NCBI RefSeq assembly: GCF_913060805.1
Contig: NZ_CAJXTC010000007.1
Location: 1 to 64,000 of the forward strand
Source: an uncultured Draconibacterium sp.
Lineage (GTDB): Bacteria; Bacteroidota; Bacteroidia; Bacteroidales; Prolixibacteraceae
Length of the DNA: 64,000 nt
Reading direction: 5' to 3'
Positions within the stretch are counted from its first letter, which is position 1. Every line of letters starts with the position of its first letter. Below, piece by piece: positions 16,371 through 25,652 of the stretch. A program made the translations under genes and the position numbers. The notes below the pieces were generated by a model. It was given only the letters and a program-made list of their open reading frames with translations. It was not told where the DNA came from and ran no database searches.

Positions 16371-18944
16371 ATGGAAGAGAAAAAATTTATAAAAAACCCG
16401 GTAGTGGGAGAGCCGGTATGGAAAAGGATTATTGTAGAATCTAACGTTCCGGAAAGTCTTTCACCACTGCGCGATCTTTCAAAAAACCTGTGGTGGGTTT
16501 GGAATACTGAAGCACGCGAATTGTTTCAGGAAATAGATGCGGAAATTTGGGAAGAGTGCGCTCATAACCCAATTGTTTTGCTCGACCAGGTGAGCTACAA
16601 TCGTTTTAAAGAGCTGGAAAACGATGAAATGTTCTTAGCCCGCATGCACGAAGTAAATGCGAAGTTCAATCAATATCTCGAAGAAAGAAAGAATCTGGCC
16701 GGGCCGGAGATTGCTTATTTCAGTATGGAGTATGGATTGCACGACAGCTTAAAGATATTCTCGGGAGGTCTAGGTATTCTTGCCGGCGACTACCTGAAAG
16801 AGGCCAGCGATATGAAGACAAATCTTGTTGCCGTAGGTTTGCTGTATCGTTATGGTTATTTTAAACAAAACCTGAATTTGCACGGAGAGCAGATGGCCAT
16901 TTATGATGCTCAGCAATTCTCTAAAATTCCTGTTCAGCCGGCGCTTGATGCCAATGGCGAATGGGTGAGAGTTGAAGTGCAATATCCGGGAAGAACGGTA
17001 ATTGGCCGTGTTTGGCAAACCAATATCGGATCGGTGAAACTGTTCTTACTCGACACCGACCATCACGAAAACAGCGATGCCGATCGTTTTGTTACGCACC
17101 ATTTATATGGCGGCGATAACGAAAACCGACTGAAACAGGAAATGTTACTCGGTTTAGGTGGTATTCAGGCATTAAAAAAACTGGGATACAAATCAGACGT
17201 TTACCACTGTAACGAAGGCCATGCGGCGTTTATTGGCATTGAGCGTATTGCCAACATGATGGCAGAAGAAAAACTGTCGTATGCCGAAGCGAAAGAAGTG
17301 GTAAATGCATCAACCGTATTTACTACACATACACCTGTTCCGGCGGGTCACGATTCGTTCCACAACGATCTGTTCCGTCATTACATGGATTTCTATCCTG
17401 AAAAGCTTGGTTTAAGCTGGGAGAACTTTGAAATGTTGGGTAAAGCACGTGCCGAGGAAGACCACTTTAACATGAGTTATCTGGCCAGCAACCTGTCGCA
17501 GGGAATTAACGGCGTTAGTATGTTGCACGGCGATGTAAGTAAGGCCGTTCTTAAAAATCTTTACCAGGGTTATCTTGAAGAAGAGCTGGAGATTGGTTAT
17601 GTAACCAACGGTGTTCACTATCCAACGTGGGCAGCGCAAGAGTGGAAAGACATTCATAAACGATATTTTGGCGAGCAGTTTCCAGCCAATCAGTTGGATT
17701 TTGATGTTTGGAAAAACATTTACAATGTTCCTGATCACGAAATTTGGGAGCTGCGTAAAAAGTTGCGTCAAAAACTGATCAACTACATTAAACAGCGTTT
17801 TTCTGATAACTGGATCAAACGTTCGGAGAATCCGAAGTTGATTACCGAGATTCTTGGAAAATTGAATCCAAATACGCTTACCATCGGTTTTGCCCGAAGG
17901 TTTGCCACTTATAAACGTGCACATTTGTTGTTCCGCAACCTCGACAGGTTGGCAAAGATCGTAAACGATCCGGCGCGTCCGGTGCAGTTTATCTTTGCAG
18001 GTAAAGCGCACCCGGCCGACCAGGCTGGTCAGGACTTGATCAAACACATTGTGGAAGTATCAAAACGTCCTGAGTTCCGCGGTAAAATTCTTTTCGTTCA
18101 GAATTACGATATGAACCTGGCAAAAATGCTGTTACAAGGTGTTGACGTTTGGATGAACACACCAACCCGTCCGTTGGAAGCATCGGGAACCAGTGGTGAA
18201 AAAGGCGTAATGAACGGAACGTTGCACTTCTCGGTACTCGACGGCTGGTGGGTTGAAGGTTACCAGAAAGATGCCGGTTGGGCACTGCCTGCAGAGCGCG
18301 CTTACGATGTTCAGGATTTCCAGGATGAGCTGGATGCTGAAACCATCTACAATATTTTAGAAGAGGAAGTTGTATCGGCATACTACGATCGCAACCAGTA
18401 CGATGTTCCTGAAAAATGGGTAGGATATGTGAAAAATACCATTGCAAATGTGTCGCCAGACTTTACCACATCGCGAATGATGCGCGACTACAAGGATCGT
18501 TATTACAATCCGCAGTATGAACGCACTCAGAAAGTGAAAGCCGACGGTTTTAAACTGGCAAAAGAATTGGCTGCATGGAAAGAAAAAGTTGCCGCAAAAT
18601 GGGATGAAATTGAAGTGAAAAACATCGAAATTATCGACGGAATTGCGCATACCATGATTATGGGCGACGAGTATCCGGTAAAAGTTTCGGTTGATCTTAA
18701 AGGATTGAAGCCCGAGGATGTTGGTTTAGAGTTGGTAATTACAGAAAGTGATGACGACGGACAGGAAAAAATTGTACGAACAATAGAATTTGCTCCAGAA
18801 AAATGTGAAGGTACAGGATGTTGTTACAAACACTCCATTTTACCAGATCATCCGGGATCGTTCGCTTACAGTTTCCGTTTGTACGCGAAACATCCGGAAC
18901 TGCCACACCGCCAGGATTTCCGATTCATTAAATGGATCAGTTAA
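16371..18944 (+). CDS. glgP: Alpha-glucan (glycogen) phosphorylase, GT35
   Basis: 857 residues. It releases glucose 1-phosphate from alpha-1,4 glucan. An N-terminal DUF3417 domain (about 10-125, with L-W-W-V-W-N) is typical of the archaeal/bacterial short phosphorylases. The GT35 domain contains I-A-Y-F-S-M-E-Y-G (about 117), F-S-G-G-L-G-I-L-A-G-D (about 130), N-E-G-H-A-A-F (about 281) and the PLP-lysine loop E-A-S-G-T-S-G-E-K-G near 603-612, where GEKG replaces the more usual GMKA. A C-terminal extension (about 740-857) has a DUF-like beta-sandwich with a Cys pair in G-T-G-C-C. Last gene of the glycogen cluster, with its own promoter and a strong terminator. Confidence 0.95.
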   Translation: MEEKKFIKNPVVGEPVWKRIIVESNVPESLSPLRDLSKNLWWVWNTEARELFQEIDAEIWEECAHNPIVLLDQVSYNRFKELENDEMFLARMHEVNAKFNQYLEERKNLAGPEIAYFSMEYGLHDSLKIFSGGLGILAGDYLKEASDMKTNLVAVGLLYRYGYFKQNLNLHGEQMAIYDAQQFSKIPVQPALDANGEWVRVEVQYPGRTVIGRVWQTNIGSVKLFLLDTDHHENSDADRFVTHHLYGGDNENRLKQEMLLGLGGIQALKKLGYKSDVYHCNEGHAAFIGIERIANMMAEEKLSYAEAKEVVNASTVFTTHTPVPAGHDSFHNDLFRHYMDFYPEKLGLSWENFEMLGKARAEEDHFNMSYLASNLSQGINGVSMLHGDVSKAVLKNLYQGYLEEELEIGYVTNGVHYPTWAAQEWKDIHKRYFGEQFPANQLDFDVWKNIYNVPDHEIWELRKKLRQKLINYIKQRFSDNWIKRSENPKLITEILGKLNPNTLTIGFARRFATYKRAHLLFRNLDRLAKIVNDPARPVQFIFAGKAHPADQAGQDLIKHIVEVSKRPEFRGKILFVQNYDMNLAKMLLQGVDVWMNTPTRPLEASGTSGEKGVMNGTLHFSVLDGWWVEGYQKDAGWALPAERAYDVQDFQDELDAETIYNILEEEVVSAYYDRNQYDVPEKWVGYVKNTIANVSPDFTTSRMMRDYKDRYYNPQYERTQKVKADGFKLAKELAAWKEKVAAKWDEIEVKNIEIIDGIAHTMIMGDEYPVKVSVDLKGLKPEDVGLELVITESDDDGQEKIVRTIEFAPEKCEGTGCCYKHSILPDHPGSFAYSFRLYAKHPELPHRQDFRFIKWIS

Positions 18945-18992
18945 TTCGGCAGTAAAGCCTTGATAATATTTGCAAAAGCAAAATTGAAATAC

Positions 18993-19024
18993 AAAAAAAG
19001 GTGCTCGTTTGGGCACCTTTTTTT
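18993..19024 (+). terminator. Intrinsic terminator of glgP
   Basis: Stem AAAAAAAGGTGC with GCACCTTTTTTT (18993-19004 / 19013-19024), loop TCGTTTGG, ending in a T-run. It closes the glycogen cluster. Confidence 0.9.
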
Positions 19025-19174
19025 ATTGCTGTGAACCAACGCTGCCGTGCAACTTTAGTTTCAAAAAGCGGACGATTAGCAAAATAGTAATTAGCGTCAT
19101 TTTTACATTTCATTCAAACTGTTATTTTTACGTCGTAATCAAACGTCTTATGAAACGAGTCTCGGAAGTTCGGG

Positions 19175-19275
19175 GCGAGTTCCATCTTAGACCATAAAGC
19201 AATAAATAAATAAGATGAAACAAGCATGTAAAATAATTACACCCTAAGGGATAATTTGATACGTGCGAGTTCCAT
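19175..19275 (+). promoter_or_regulatory. Pair of 11-bp direct repeats GCGAGTTCCAT upstream of the XRE regulator
   Basis: Copies at 19175-19185 and 19265-19275, a 90-bp offset. They lie only upstream of a DNA-binding regulator gene, so autoregulatory operators are possible. Chance occurrence is not excluded. Confidence 0.35.
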
Positions 19276-19307
19276 ACGATACCTTAATAAAAAACAATTT
19301 TAATCGT

Positions 19308-19883
19308 ATGAAAAACCGGAAAAAGATTGGTAATAAAATCAAGGAGTTTCGTGAGTTCAGGCAACTCTCGCGCGGTGATTTGGCAATACAGGCTAACTTG
19401 GATGAAGCCCAGTTGCAGCTGATTGAAGACGAGGGGAATGTTCCTTCGTTAGGAGTGCTAATTAAAATATCGCGCGCCATGGGCGTTCGAATCGGTACCT
19501 TCCTCGACGACCAGGAAACCATTGGTCCGGCTCTGGTAAATGCAGGCAAAGCTGAAGAAAGCCTGAGCTTTTCTACCAAAGACGAAAGTACTCGCGAGCA
19601 CCTCAACTTTTTCTCGCTGGCACAGGCAAAATCCGGAAGACATATGGAGCCGTTTTTGGTTGAAATAGAACCTGCTGAAGAGTCGGATTATAAACTGTCG
19701 TCGCACGAAGGCGAAGAGTTTATCTACGTGCTCGAAGGAAGTATTGAGATCAATTACGGAAAGGAAGTGTACCTCTTAAAAAAAGGCGATACCATCTATC
19801 TTGATTCGGTTGTTGCCCACAATATTCACGCAGCCGGCGAACAAGCCGCAAAAATTCTTGCAGTGGTTTACACACCCGTATAA
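19308..19883 (+). CDS. XRE-family regulator with C-terminal cupin domain
   Basis: 191 residues from the ATG at 19308. Residues 5-62 form an XRE/Cro helix-turn-helix (I-G-N-K-I-K-E-F-R, L-A-I-Q-A-N-L, L-I-K-I-S-R-A-M-G). Residues 110-190 form a cupin_2 barrel (E-G-E-E-F-I-Y-V-L-E-G, G-D-T-I-Y-L-D, H-N-I-H-A-A-G). Such regulators usually sense a small metabolite through the cupin. It lies 15 bp before the acyl-CoA ligase gene, an association seen in many bacteria and archaea, so it probably controls that gene and itself, perhaps through the GCGAGTTCCAT repeats. Confidence 0.88.
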   Translation: MKNRKKIGNKIKEFREFRQLSRGDLAIQANLDEAQLQLIEDEGNVPSLGVLIKISRAMGVRIGTFLDDQETIGPALVNAGKAEESLSFSTKDESTREHLNFFSLAQAKSGRHMEPFLVEIEPAEESDYKLSSHEGEEFIYVLEGSIEINYGKEVYLLKKGDTIYLDSVVAHNIHAAGEQAAKILAVVYTPV

Positions 19884-19898
19884 TTTAAAAATATTTAC

Positions 19899-21551
19899 AT
19901 GCAGCTACTTGATTATACCTTAGGAAATATACTTGAAAAATGGGCCTTCGAAACACCAGACAAAGATTTTATTGTTTATCCCGATCGTAACCTGCGGTTT
20001 TCATATAAGCAGTTTAACGAACGGGTAGACCGCCTGGCAAAAGGTCTGCTTTTTATCGGTATAAAGCCGGGTGACAAAGTAGGTGTATGGGCAAAAAATG
20101 TTCCCGACTGGACAACGCTGATGTTTGCTACAGCCAAAATCGGGGCAATTCTGGTTACGGTAAATACCAATTACAAATTATCGGAGCTGGAATACATTTT
20201 AAAAAATGCCGATATAAATTCGCTTTTTATTGTTGACGGTTATCGCGACAGCGATTATGTGAAAATGGTGTTTGAGCTGGTGCCCGAACTAAAATCACAG
20301 CCACGTGGTAAACTGAAATCTGAAAAGTTCCCGCAACTAAAAAATGTAGGATTTATTGGTCAGCAAAAACATCGTGGAATGTACAGTACCGATGAGTTGA
20401 TGTTGCTGGGAAGCCACATCGATGATCTGGAACTGGAAAGCGTAAAACTTGGGCTCAATTGCCACGATGTGGTGAATATGCAATACACCTCGGGAACGAC
20501 GGGTTTCCCGAAGGGTGTAATGCTTTCGCACCACAATATTCTGAATAACGGATTTGCTACCGGCGAGTGCATGAAATACACCGAAGACGATCGTTTGCTG
20601 GTTTGTGTGCCGCTGTTCCATTGTTTTGGATGCGTGCTGGCCGTCTGTTCCATTGTTACGCACGGAGCCACAATGGTATTCACAGAAGATTTTGATCCGC
20701 TGCTGGTGCTGGCATCCGTACAAAAGGAAAAATGTACGGCGCTTTACGGGGTGCCAACCATGTTTATTGCCGAGCTGAATCATCCGATGTTCGATATGTT
20801 TGATCTGTCGTCGCTGCGCACAGGAATTATGGCGGGGGCACTTTGCCCCATCGAAACCATGCGCCAGGTGATGGATAAAATGAATATGAAAGACATTATT
20901 ATTGTGTACGGATTAACCGAAAGTTCGCCAGGAATGACGGCAACGCGTACGCATAATTCGGTTGAAGTTCGGTCGACCACAGTTGGTTTCGAATTTCCGA
21001 ATGTTGAGGTAAAAATTGTAGATCCAGAAACCGGTGAAGAATGTAAGCAGGGAGAACAGGGTGAAATTTGTTGTCGTGGTTACAATGTAATGAAAGGTTA
21101 TTACAACAATCCGGAAGAAACTGCAAAAGTAATCGATAAAGAAGGGTGGTTGCACTCGGGCGATCTGGCAGTAAAAACCGAAGATGGATTCTATAAAATT
21201 ACAGGCCGCATAAAAGACATGATTGTGCGCGGTGGCGAAAATATCTACCCGCGCGAGATTGAAAATTACCTGTATCGTTTGCCGCAAATCGAAGCGGTTG
21301 AAGTGGCCGGTGTCCCAAGCCAAAAATATGGCGAGGCTGTTGGTGCCTTTATTAAACTGAAAAAGGGAGCATCGCTAACCGAGGAAGAGATTGTTGATTT
21401 CTGCCGCGGAAATATTGCCCGTTTTAAAATTCCGAAATACATCTTTTTTGTTGATGGATTCCCGATGACAGCCAGTGGTAAGATCCAAAAATACAAACTG
21501 AGTGAAATGTCGGTGGAACTGTGTAAAAATCAGGGGATAGAGATTATTTAG
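19899..21551 (+). CDS. AMP-binding acyl-CoA synthetase
   Basis: A 550-residue enzyme of the adenylate-forming superfamily that activates a carboxylic acid, probably a medium- or long-chain fatty acid, with ATP and CoA. The P-loop-like signature [11 protein letters not shown] lies near 198-208 and the Y-G-L-T-E-S-S motif near 336. The C-terminal hinge includes G-W-L-H-S-G-D near 412 and [16 protein letters not shown] near 431. The catalytic lysine is in T-A-S-G-K-I-Q-K near 528. No membrane segment. Co-transcribed with the XRE-cupin regulator. Exact chain-length preference cannot be read from sequence. Confidence 0.9.
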   Translation: MQLLDYTLGNILEKWAFETPDKDFIVYPDRNLRFSYKQFNERVDRLAKGLLFIGIKPGDKVGVWAKNVPDWTTLMFATAKIGAILVTVNTNYKLSELEYILKNADINSLFIVDGYRDSDYVKMVFELVPELKSQPRGKLKSEKFPQLKNVGFIGQQKHRGMYSTDELMLLGSHIDDLELESVKLGLNCHDVVNMQYTSGTTGFPKGVMLSHHNILNNGFATGECMKYTEDDRLLVCVPLFHCFGCVLAVCSIVTHGATMVFTEDFDPLLVLASVQKEKCTALYGVPTMFIAELNHPMFDMFDLSSLRTGIMAGALCPIETMRQVMDKMNMKDIIIVYGLTESSPGMTATRTHNSVEVRSTTVGFEFPNVEVKIVDPETGEECKQGEQGEICCRGYNVMKGYYNNPEETAKVIDKEGWLHSGDLAVKTEDGFYKITGRIKDMIVRGGENIYPREIENYLYRLPQIEAVEVAGVPSQKYGEAVGAFIKLKKGASLTEEEIVDFCRGNIARFKIPKYIFFVDGFPMTASGKIQKYKLSEMSVELCKNQGIEII

Positions 21552-21892
21552 TCCGTGCTTCATCGTTTGATTCTATGGGTAATTAATATTCGATAGGTAG
21601 AATCGAATAGCTTTTTGATCTTTTTTAAGAAGTTACGATCTGCAAGGGAAAATCTGAAAACGCTAACATTTTTTGTTCTCCTAACAATTTCAATTAGGGT
21701 TTCGTTTATTTTATCCAAATTCACTTAAAAGCAGTAAATCGGCCGGGTTCGGCCGCCGACGAGTATTGATTTTTGTCATGTTTTCGGCATGTAAAAAACG
21801 CAATTTTCGCAGCTGTTCAGAAAAGCAGTTTTTTTATGAGTATTTAATTACCACTGCGAAGGGTAATTGATTAGACAGCACAGAGTTTTTTG

Positions 21893-21923
21893 AAGCCATT
21901 TGCAAAACGCAAGTGGCTTTTTT
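21893..21923 (+). terminator. Intrinsic terminator upstream of pyrH
   Basis: Arms AAGCCATTTGC (21893-21903) and GCAAGTGGCTT (21909-21919), with one wobble pair, loop AAAAC and a T-run to 21923. It may end the acyl-CoA ligase transcript or a short RNA encoded before it. Confidence 0.85.
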
Positions 21924-21978
21924 AGTTCCAGAAACCACGAAACTGCAGCCGGATTCCGGTTTTTCAAAGTGGTTATAC

Positions 21979-21986
21979 TATATTTG
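21979..21986 (+). promoter_or_regulatory. -7 box of the pyrH promoter
   Basis: TATATTTG, an exact TAnnTTTG match, 24 nt before the pyrH ATG and after the upstream terminator. This position also decides the pyrH start codon. Confidence 0.65.
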
Positions 21987-22010
21987 TGCATCAAAAAAAC
22001 GCAAATAATC

Positions 22011-22721
22011 ATGGCAAAATACAAACGCATTCTACTAAAACTCAGCGGCGAATCGTTGATGGGTGATCAACAATACGGAATTGACCAGCAACGATTAGGT
22101 GATTACGCCGAAGAGATTGCAGAGATTGTAAAATCGGGAGTACAGGTTGGAATTGTAATTGGCGGCGGTAATATTTTTCGCGGATTAAGCGGGGCGGCCA
22201 AAGGTTTCGATCGTGTAAAAGGCGACCAAATGGGGATGCTCGCAACAGTAATAAACAGCCTGGCTTTAAACTCGGCCCTGGTTGGTCAGGGAATCAAATC
22301 GAAAGTTCTAACGGCTATCCGTATGGAGCCTGTAGGCGAATTCTACTCGAAAGACAAAGCTGTTGAGGCTTTGGAAAATGGCGAGGTGGTAATAATCTCA
22401 GCCGGAACCGGTAATCCGTACTTCACTACCGATACTGCAAGTGCGCTTCGTGGAATCGAGATTGAAGCCGATGTAATGCTAAAAGGAACCCGCGTTGACG
22501 GTATTTATACGGCCGATCCGGAAAAGGATAAAACAGCCACCAAGTTCGATAAAATCAGTTTCGACGAAATTTATAATCGGAACCTCCGAATAATGGATCT
22601 TACGGCTACCACATTGTGTAAAGAAAACAATTTGCCGATTTATGTTTTCAATATGGACCAAAAGGGTAGTTTACAGCGAGTTATGGGTGGTGAAGATCTT
22701 GGAACTTTGGTTCATAGCTAA
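22011..22721 (+). CDS. pyrH: UMP kinase
   Basis: 236 residues from the ATG at 22011. Phosphorylates UMP to UDP with ATP; cytosolic hexamer in the amino-acid-kinase family. Motifs: K-x-L-L-K-L-S-G-E-S near 6-15, G-G-G-N-I-F-R-G near 54-61, D-x-M-G-M-L-A-T near 73 and the T-D-T-A-S-A-L-R-G block near 141. Length is normal for bacterial PyrH. Followed after about 100 bp by frr, the usual bacterial neighbour. Confidence 0.96.
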   Translation: MAKYKRILLKLSGESLMGDQQYGIDQQRLGDYAEEIAEIVKSGVQVGIVIGGGNIFRGLSGAAKGFDRVKGDQMGMLATVINSLALNSALVGQGIKSKVLTAIRMEPVGEFYSKDKAVEALENGEVVIISAGTGNPYFTTDTASALRGIEIEADVMLKGTRVDGIYTADPEKDKTATKFDKISFDEIYNRNLRIMDLTATTLCKENNLPIYVFNMDQKGSLQRVMGGEDLGTLVHS

Positions 22722-22762
22722 GCTCATTTTATTTGAAATAGGAATAAATTGATTAAAAAATT

Positions 22763-22791
22763 TTTGGGAATTTATATTTTTTCTATATTTG
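22763..22791 (+). promoter_or_regulatory. frr promoter (-33 TTTG, -7 TATATTTG)
   Basis: TTTG at 22763-22766, a 17-bp spacer, and TATATTTG at 22784-22791. Its position places the start of transcription close to 22798 and supports translation from the ATG at 22828. Confidence 0.7.
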
Positions 22792-22827
22792 CTGACAGTC
22801 CACAGTTGGATAGACAGTGTTATACCG

Positions 22828-23391
22828 ATGCAAGAAGAAGTAGAATTTATTTTAGATCATTGTAAAGAGAAAATGGCAGCTGCCGTTGAACACCTTGAGA
22901 AGGAATTAGTTCACATCCGTGCAGGTAAAGCAAATCCGGCCATGTTGGATGGAGTTCATGTGGAATATTATGGTAGTCAAACGCCACTAAGTCAGGTTTC
23001 TAACGTAAGTACACCTGATGCACGAACAATTGCAGTTCAACCATGGGAAAAGAATTTGATCCCGGAAATTGAGAAAGCAATTCAAAATGCAAATCTGGGA
23101 TTGAACCCGGATAACAACGGCGAGATTATTCGAATTAATATTCCGGTACTGACTGAAGAAAGACGAAGAGGTTTGGTAAAACAAGCCCATCAGGAAGGCG
23201 AAAACGCAAAAGTAAGCGTTCGCGGTGCACGAAAAGATTCGAACGATAGTCTTAAGAAACTTTTAAAAGAAGGTTTGTCGGAGGATATCGAGAAAGACGC
23301 GGAAGCGGAAGTGCAAAAAATGACTGATGATTTTGGTAAGAAGATCGACGCCTTGGTGGAAGCCAAGGAAGAAGATATAATGACTATTTAA
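22828..23391 (+). CDS. frr: Ribosome recycling factor
   Basis: 187 residues from the ATG at 22828. Splits the post-termination ribosome together with EF-G. Conserved features are H-I-R-A-G-K-A-N-P near 31-39, Y-Y-G-S-Q-T-P-L near 49, the N-x-x-x-I-R-I-N-I-P-x-L-T-E-E-R-R block near 96-112, and the charged C-terminal helix R-G-A-R-K-D-S-N-D near 129. A longer reading from 22789 would begin inside the promoter region. Strong terminator just downstream. Confidence 0.96.
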   Translation: MQEEVEFILDHCKEKMAAAVEHLEKELVHIRAGKANPAMLDGVHVEYYGSQTPLSQVSNVSTPDARTIAVQPWEKNLIPEIEKAIQNANLGLNPDNNGEIIRINIPVLTEERRRGLVKQAHQEGENAKVSVRGARKDSNDSLKKLLKEGLSEDIEKDAEAEVQKMTDDFGKKIDALVEAKEEDIMTI

Positions 23392-23445
23392 TTGTTTCTA
23401 GTTTTCTGTTTTCTGAACATTGTTTAATTGTTTTCATGGCTTTGA

Positions 23446-23474
23446 GGCAGCTTGTAGAAGCTGCCTTTTTTTTT
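23446..23474 (+). terminator. Intrinsic terminator of frr
   Basis: GGCAGCTT-GTAG-AAGCTGCC (23446-23453 / 23458-23465) followed by nine T. It separates frr from the convergent DUF3267 gene. Confidence 0.92.
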
Positions 23475-23484
23475 GCCCTAATTT

Positions 23485-24120
23485 TTACTTCCTTCTGAAG
23501 TAATAGCTTTTTCGCTCTTCTTTAATATCAAATGTAAATACCTCTGATTGTGTGTTATGGAACACGGAAAGTAAGCCGATATCGCCGGCGCAGAACAAAC
23601 TATGGATGCACATTATAAGTGTAAATGCATAAACGAGCGGATGACTAAAAAAGATAATAATCCCGGCAAGTGTGATTAGTTTGACAACTACCAGCGGAGC
23701 AAGTGCAACAAAGGTAAACTGACTGCGATTAAAAACATGGCGGTCGGCTTCGGCATAAAAGATAAACTTCTTAAAATACGCCCCATACCTCACATTTTTT
23801 GATCCGGTTAGTTTTATGGCAATTCCATGCAGCAATTCATGAATGATAACAAGCAGCGTTACACAAAAAACGATAGCTGCGATGCTGTACCAAAGTGGCT
23901 CGTGCATACCTTTAAAACTAAAAACCACTGCCCGTGTAATGATGAATAAACCCAACAAAACCATTGTTGCCTGATACACCATAAATCCCTTTACAAGCCA
24001 ACCACCTTTTTCCAGTTGCGACAGCACAAACGATTTAATCTCATCATGTTCCAGTTCTGCCAGAAGTTCGTAGTCGTCTCCGTTTTTTAATTCTTCAATC
24101 GATGGATTATTCCTTTTCAT
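23485..24120 (-). CDS. DUF3267 putative membrane zincin
   Basis: 211 residues with about four membrane segments. The second half of the protein core carries I-I-H-E-L-L-H-G-I-A (near 93-102), the HExxH-type motif shared by DUF3267 proteins, which suggests a site-2-protease-like membrane metallopeptidase; no substrate is known. The N-terminus overlaps the end of the upstream flippase gene by 14 bp, so the two are translationally coupled. The link to surface-polysaccharide export is inferred from that coupling only. Confidence 0.8.
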   Translation of the reverse strand: MKRNNPSIEELKNGDDYELLAELEHDEIKSFVLSQLEKGGWLVKGFMVYQATMVLLGLFIITRAVVFSFKGMHEPLWYSIAAIVFCVTLLVIIHELLHGIAIKLTGSKNVRYGAYFKKFIFYAEADRHVFNRSQFTFVALAPLVVVKLITLAGIIIFFSHPLVYAFTLIMCIHSLFCAGDIGLLSVFHNTQSEVFTFDIKEERKSYYFRRK

Positions 24121-25555
24121 ACCGAATGATCTGATAGAGATCTTTTAAGTTAAAAAGCTTAAACAAGACCGCCAAAATTGCCGAGCCGGCCAGCATTGCC
24201 AGGTAGCCGTAAAACCACTGACCGATTTGTTTCGAAACCACCCCAACAACAACTATTGCTCCGGTAAAAAGCACTAGCTGGAGGATGTAAGAAATCTGAG
24301 GTTTTATCTTAAAAATGAAAAGGGCAAGGGCAAGTTGGGTAAATCCGGTGAACAGCTGCGTTGATAAACTGGCATATGCCGAGCCGTAAGCCATAAATCG
24401 CGGAATTAGCACAAGGTTCAGCACAATATTCAACACCATTCCGCAAAAAGCCATAATGTTCAGTTGTTTCATGCTGCCATTGGCAGTTAGCAAAGTGCCA
24501 AAAATATAGGTACAGGCAATGCCAATAAATCCGGTCATCAGTACTCCCAGAATACCGGAAGAATGCTCAGTGCTTGACGTGTATAAAGCTCCCATAATCT
24601 CGTTATCGTAGAAGATACTCGAGACTGCAATAATAATTGCCGGCACAATTAAAAGTGTAAAAGAAAGCTTCACCATCTGTCCGACATGCTCTTTTTGTTT
24701 GATCATTTTAGCAAATATGGGGAGCAACAATCCGGCGAAAAGCAATCCGAACATCGATACGGCATCCAGCAAACGAAAGGAGTGTGCATAAATACCGGCC
24801 TGTTCTTTACCGATGGGATTCGGAAGCAAGCGCTCCAGCATTACAGAGTCAATTCGGTTGTAAAACGACATCAGCAAAATGAGCAGTGCGTAGGGATACG
24901 ACTTCCGAAGAAATACCCGGAAAAAGGAAAGGTCGAACCGCAATTTTATGCGCCCCGATTTTGCAAGCACTACAACAAAAGTTGTTACAGCAGTCAGCAC
25001 ATAAGCAATGGTTTGCACGTAAACGTACCATTCAATTGAAAATTGGATGTTTGTCCACGATGTGAAAATTAAAATAGCACATAAAACCAGCATGATACTT
25101 CGGTCTAAAACCGATATTAAACTATCGGTGCGGAATAGATGCAGGGCGCTAAGATTGGACCTTAAATAGAGCGTGAAAGAGATCAGAAACTGGTTAAATA
25201 TCAAAAAGAACAGCAGGTGAAACTGAATATTGTTGTACCCGATAATGGCCGCAATTCCTAAGCTGAAAACGGCATAAACAACAGCCAAAACTACCTTCAA
25301 TCCAATGATATTGGAAAGGTGCTTTGGCAACAAAAAGTTATGCTGTGCAATGTTGCGGTTGTTGTAGTTGGTAATCCCAACATCGAGCAAAATATTAAGC
25401 AACATCGAGAAGTTGAACAACGCGAAATACAGACCAAAAGTCTCGTCGCCAACAGTGTTTTGCACCGTCCTGTCGATACCAAAAATCCAGATAGGTTTTA
25501 TCAGCAGATTCAGGAAAAGTAATAATATCAGGTTGGTTACAAATTTGCGTTTCAA
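24107..25555 (-). CDS. Polysaccharide flippase (Wzx/MATE-like, MOP superfamily)
   Basis: 482 residues, inner membrane, with about 14 hydrophobic helices through the whole length and short polar loops. The N-terminus has the F-G-L-Y-F-A-L-F-N-F pattern (near 40) seen in polysaccharide-biosynthesis flippases, and N-x-x-D-x-V-M-L near 230-240 is typical of the family. It would move lipid-linked glycan units across the cytoplasmic membrane. It is divergent from a glycosyltransferase gene (25653), consistent with a small surface-glycan module. Which glycan it serves is unknown. Confidence 0.85.
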   Translation of the reverse strand: MKRKFVTNLILLLFLNLLIKPIWIFGIDRTVQNTVGDETFGLYFALFNFSMLLNILLDVGITNYNNRNIAQHNFLLPKHLSNIIGLKVVLAVVYAVFSLGIAAIIGYNNIQFHLLFFLIFNQFLISFTLYLRSNLSALHLFRTDSLISVLDRSIMLVLCAILIFTSWTNIQFSIEWYVYVQTIAYVLTAVTTFVVVLAKSGRIKLRFDLSFFRVFLRKSYPYALLILLMSFYNRIDSVMLERLLPNPIGKEQAGIYAHSFRLLDAVSMFGLLFAGLLLPIFAKMIKQKEHVGQMVKLSFTLLIVPAIIIAVSSIFYDNEIMGALYTSSTEHSSGILGVLMTGFIGIACTYIFGTLLTANGSMKQLNIMAFCGMVLNIVLNLVLIPRFMAYGSAYASLSTQLFTGFTQLALALFIFKIKPQISYILQLVLFTGAIVVVGVVSKQIGQWFYGYLAMLAGSAILAVLFKLFNLKDLYQIIRYEKE

Positions 25556-25652
25556 AACACCGTGTTTCTTGAATAGTACCTAGAATTTGAACGCTTAAAA
25601 GTAACAAATATTTGAACAGACTTTGTACATTTACGAAAAATCGACAGCACTT

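Larger units (their letters stand above)
18945..19307. other. 363-bp intergenic region before the XRE-cupin gene
   Basis: Holds the glgP terminator, the small palindrome CGAGTCTCG (19156-19164) and two copies of GCGAGTTCCAT exactly 90 bp apart (listed separately). An upstream GTG at 19263 is in frame with the regulator, but it sits inside the second repeat and the ATG at 19308 gives the normal family N-terminus. No other gene is visible. Confidence 0.6.
21552..22010. other. 459-bp intergenic region before pyrH
   Basis: No protein gene is supported. It contains a GC-rich mini-stem GGCCG/CGGCC near 21740-21755, a 7-bp stem AATTACC/GGTAATT (21846-21852 / 21862-21868), an intrinsic terminator at 21893-21923, a CCGGATTCCGG palindrome around 21950 and then the pyrH promoter. 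The stems ahead of a terminator that is 340 bp downstream of the ligase stop could mark a small structured transcript. A start at a TTG-like codon at 21900 for pyrH is rejected because it lies inside the terminator. Confidence 0.5.

Noticed and set aside
19263-19307. Upstream GTG start for the XRE-cupin gene
   Set aside because: It lies in the second GCGAGTTCCAT repeat, adds residues that do not fit the XRE N-terminus, and an ATG at 19308 gives the normal start.
21900-22010. N-terminal extension of pyrH
   Set aside because: The segment contains an intrinsic terminator and the pyrH promoter; the family N-terminus starts at 22011.
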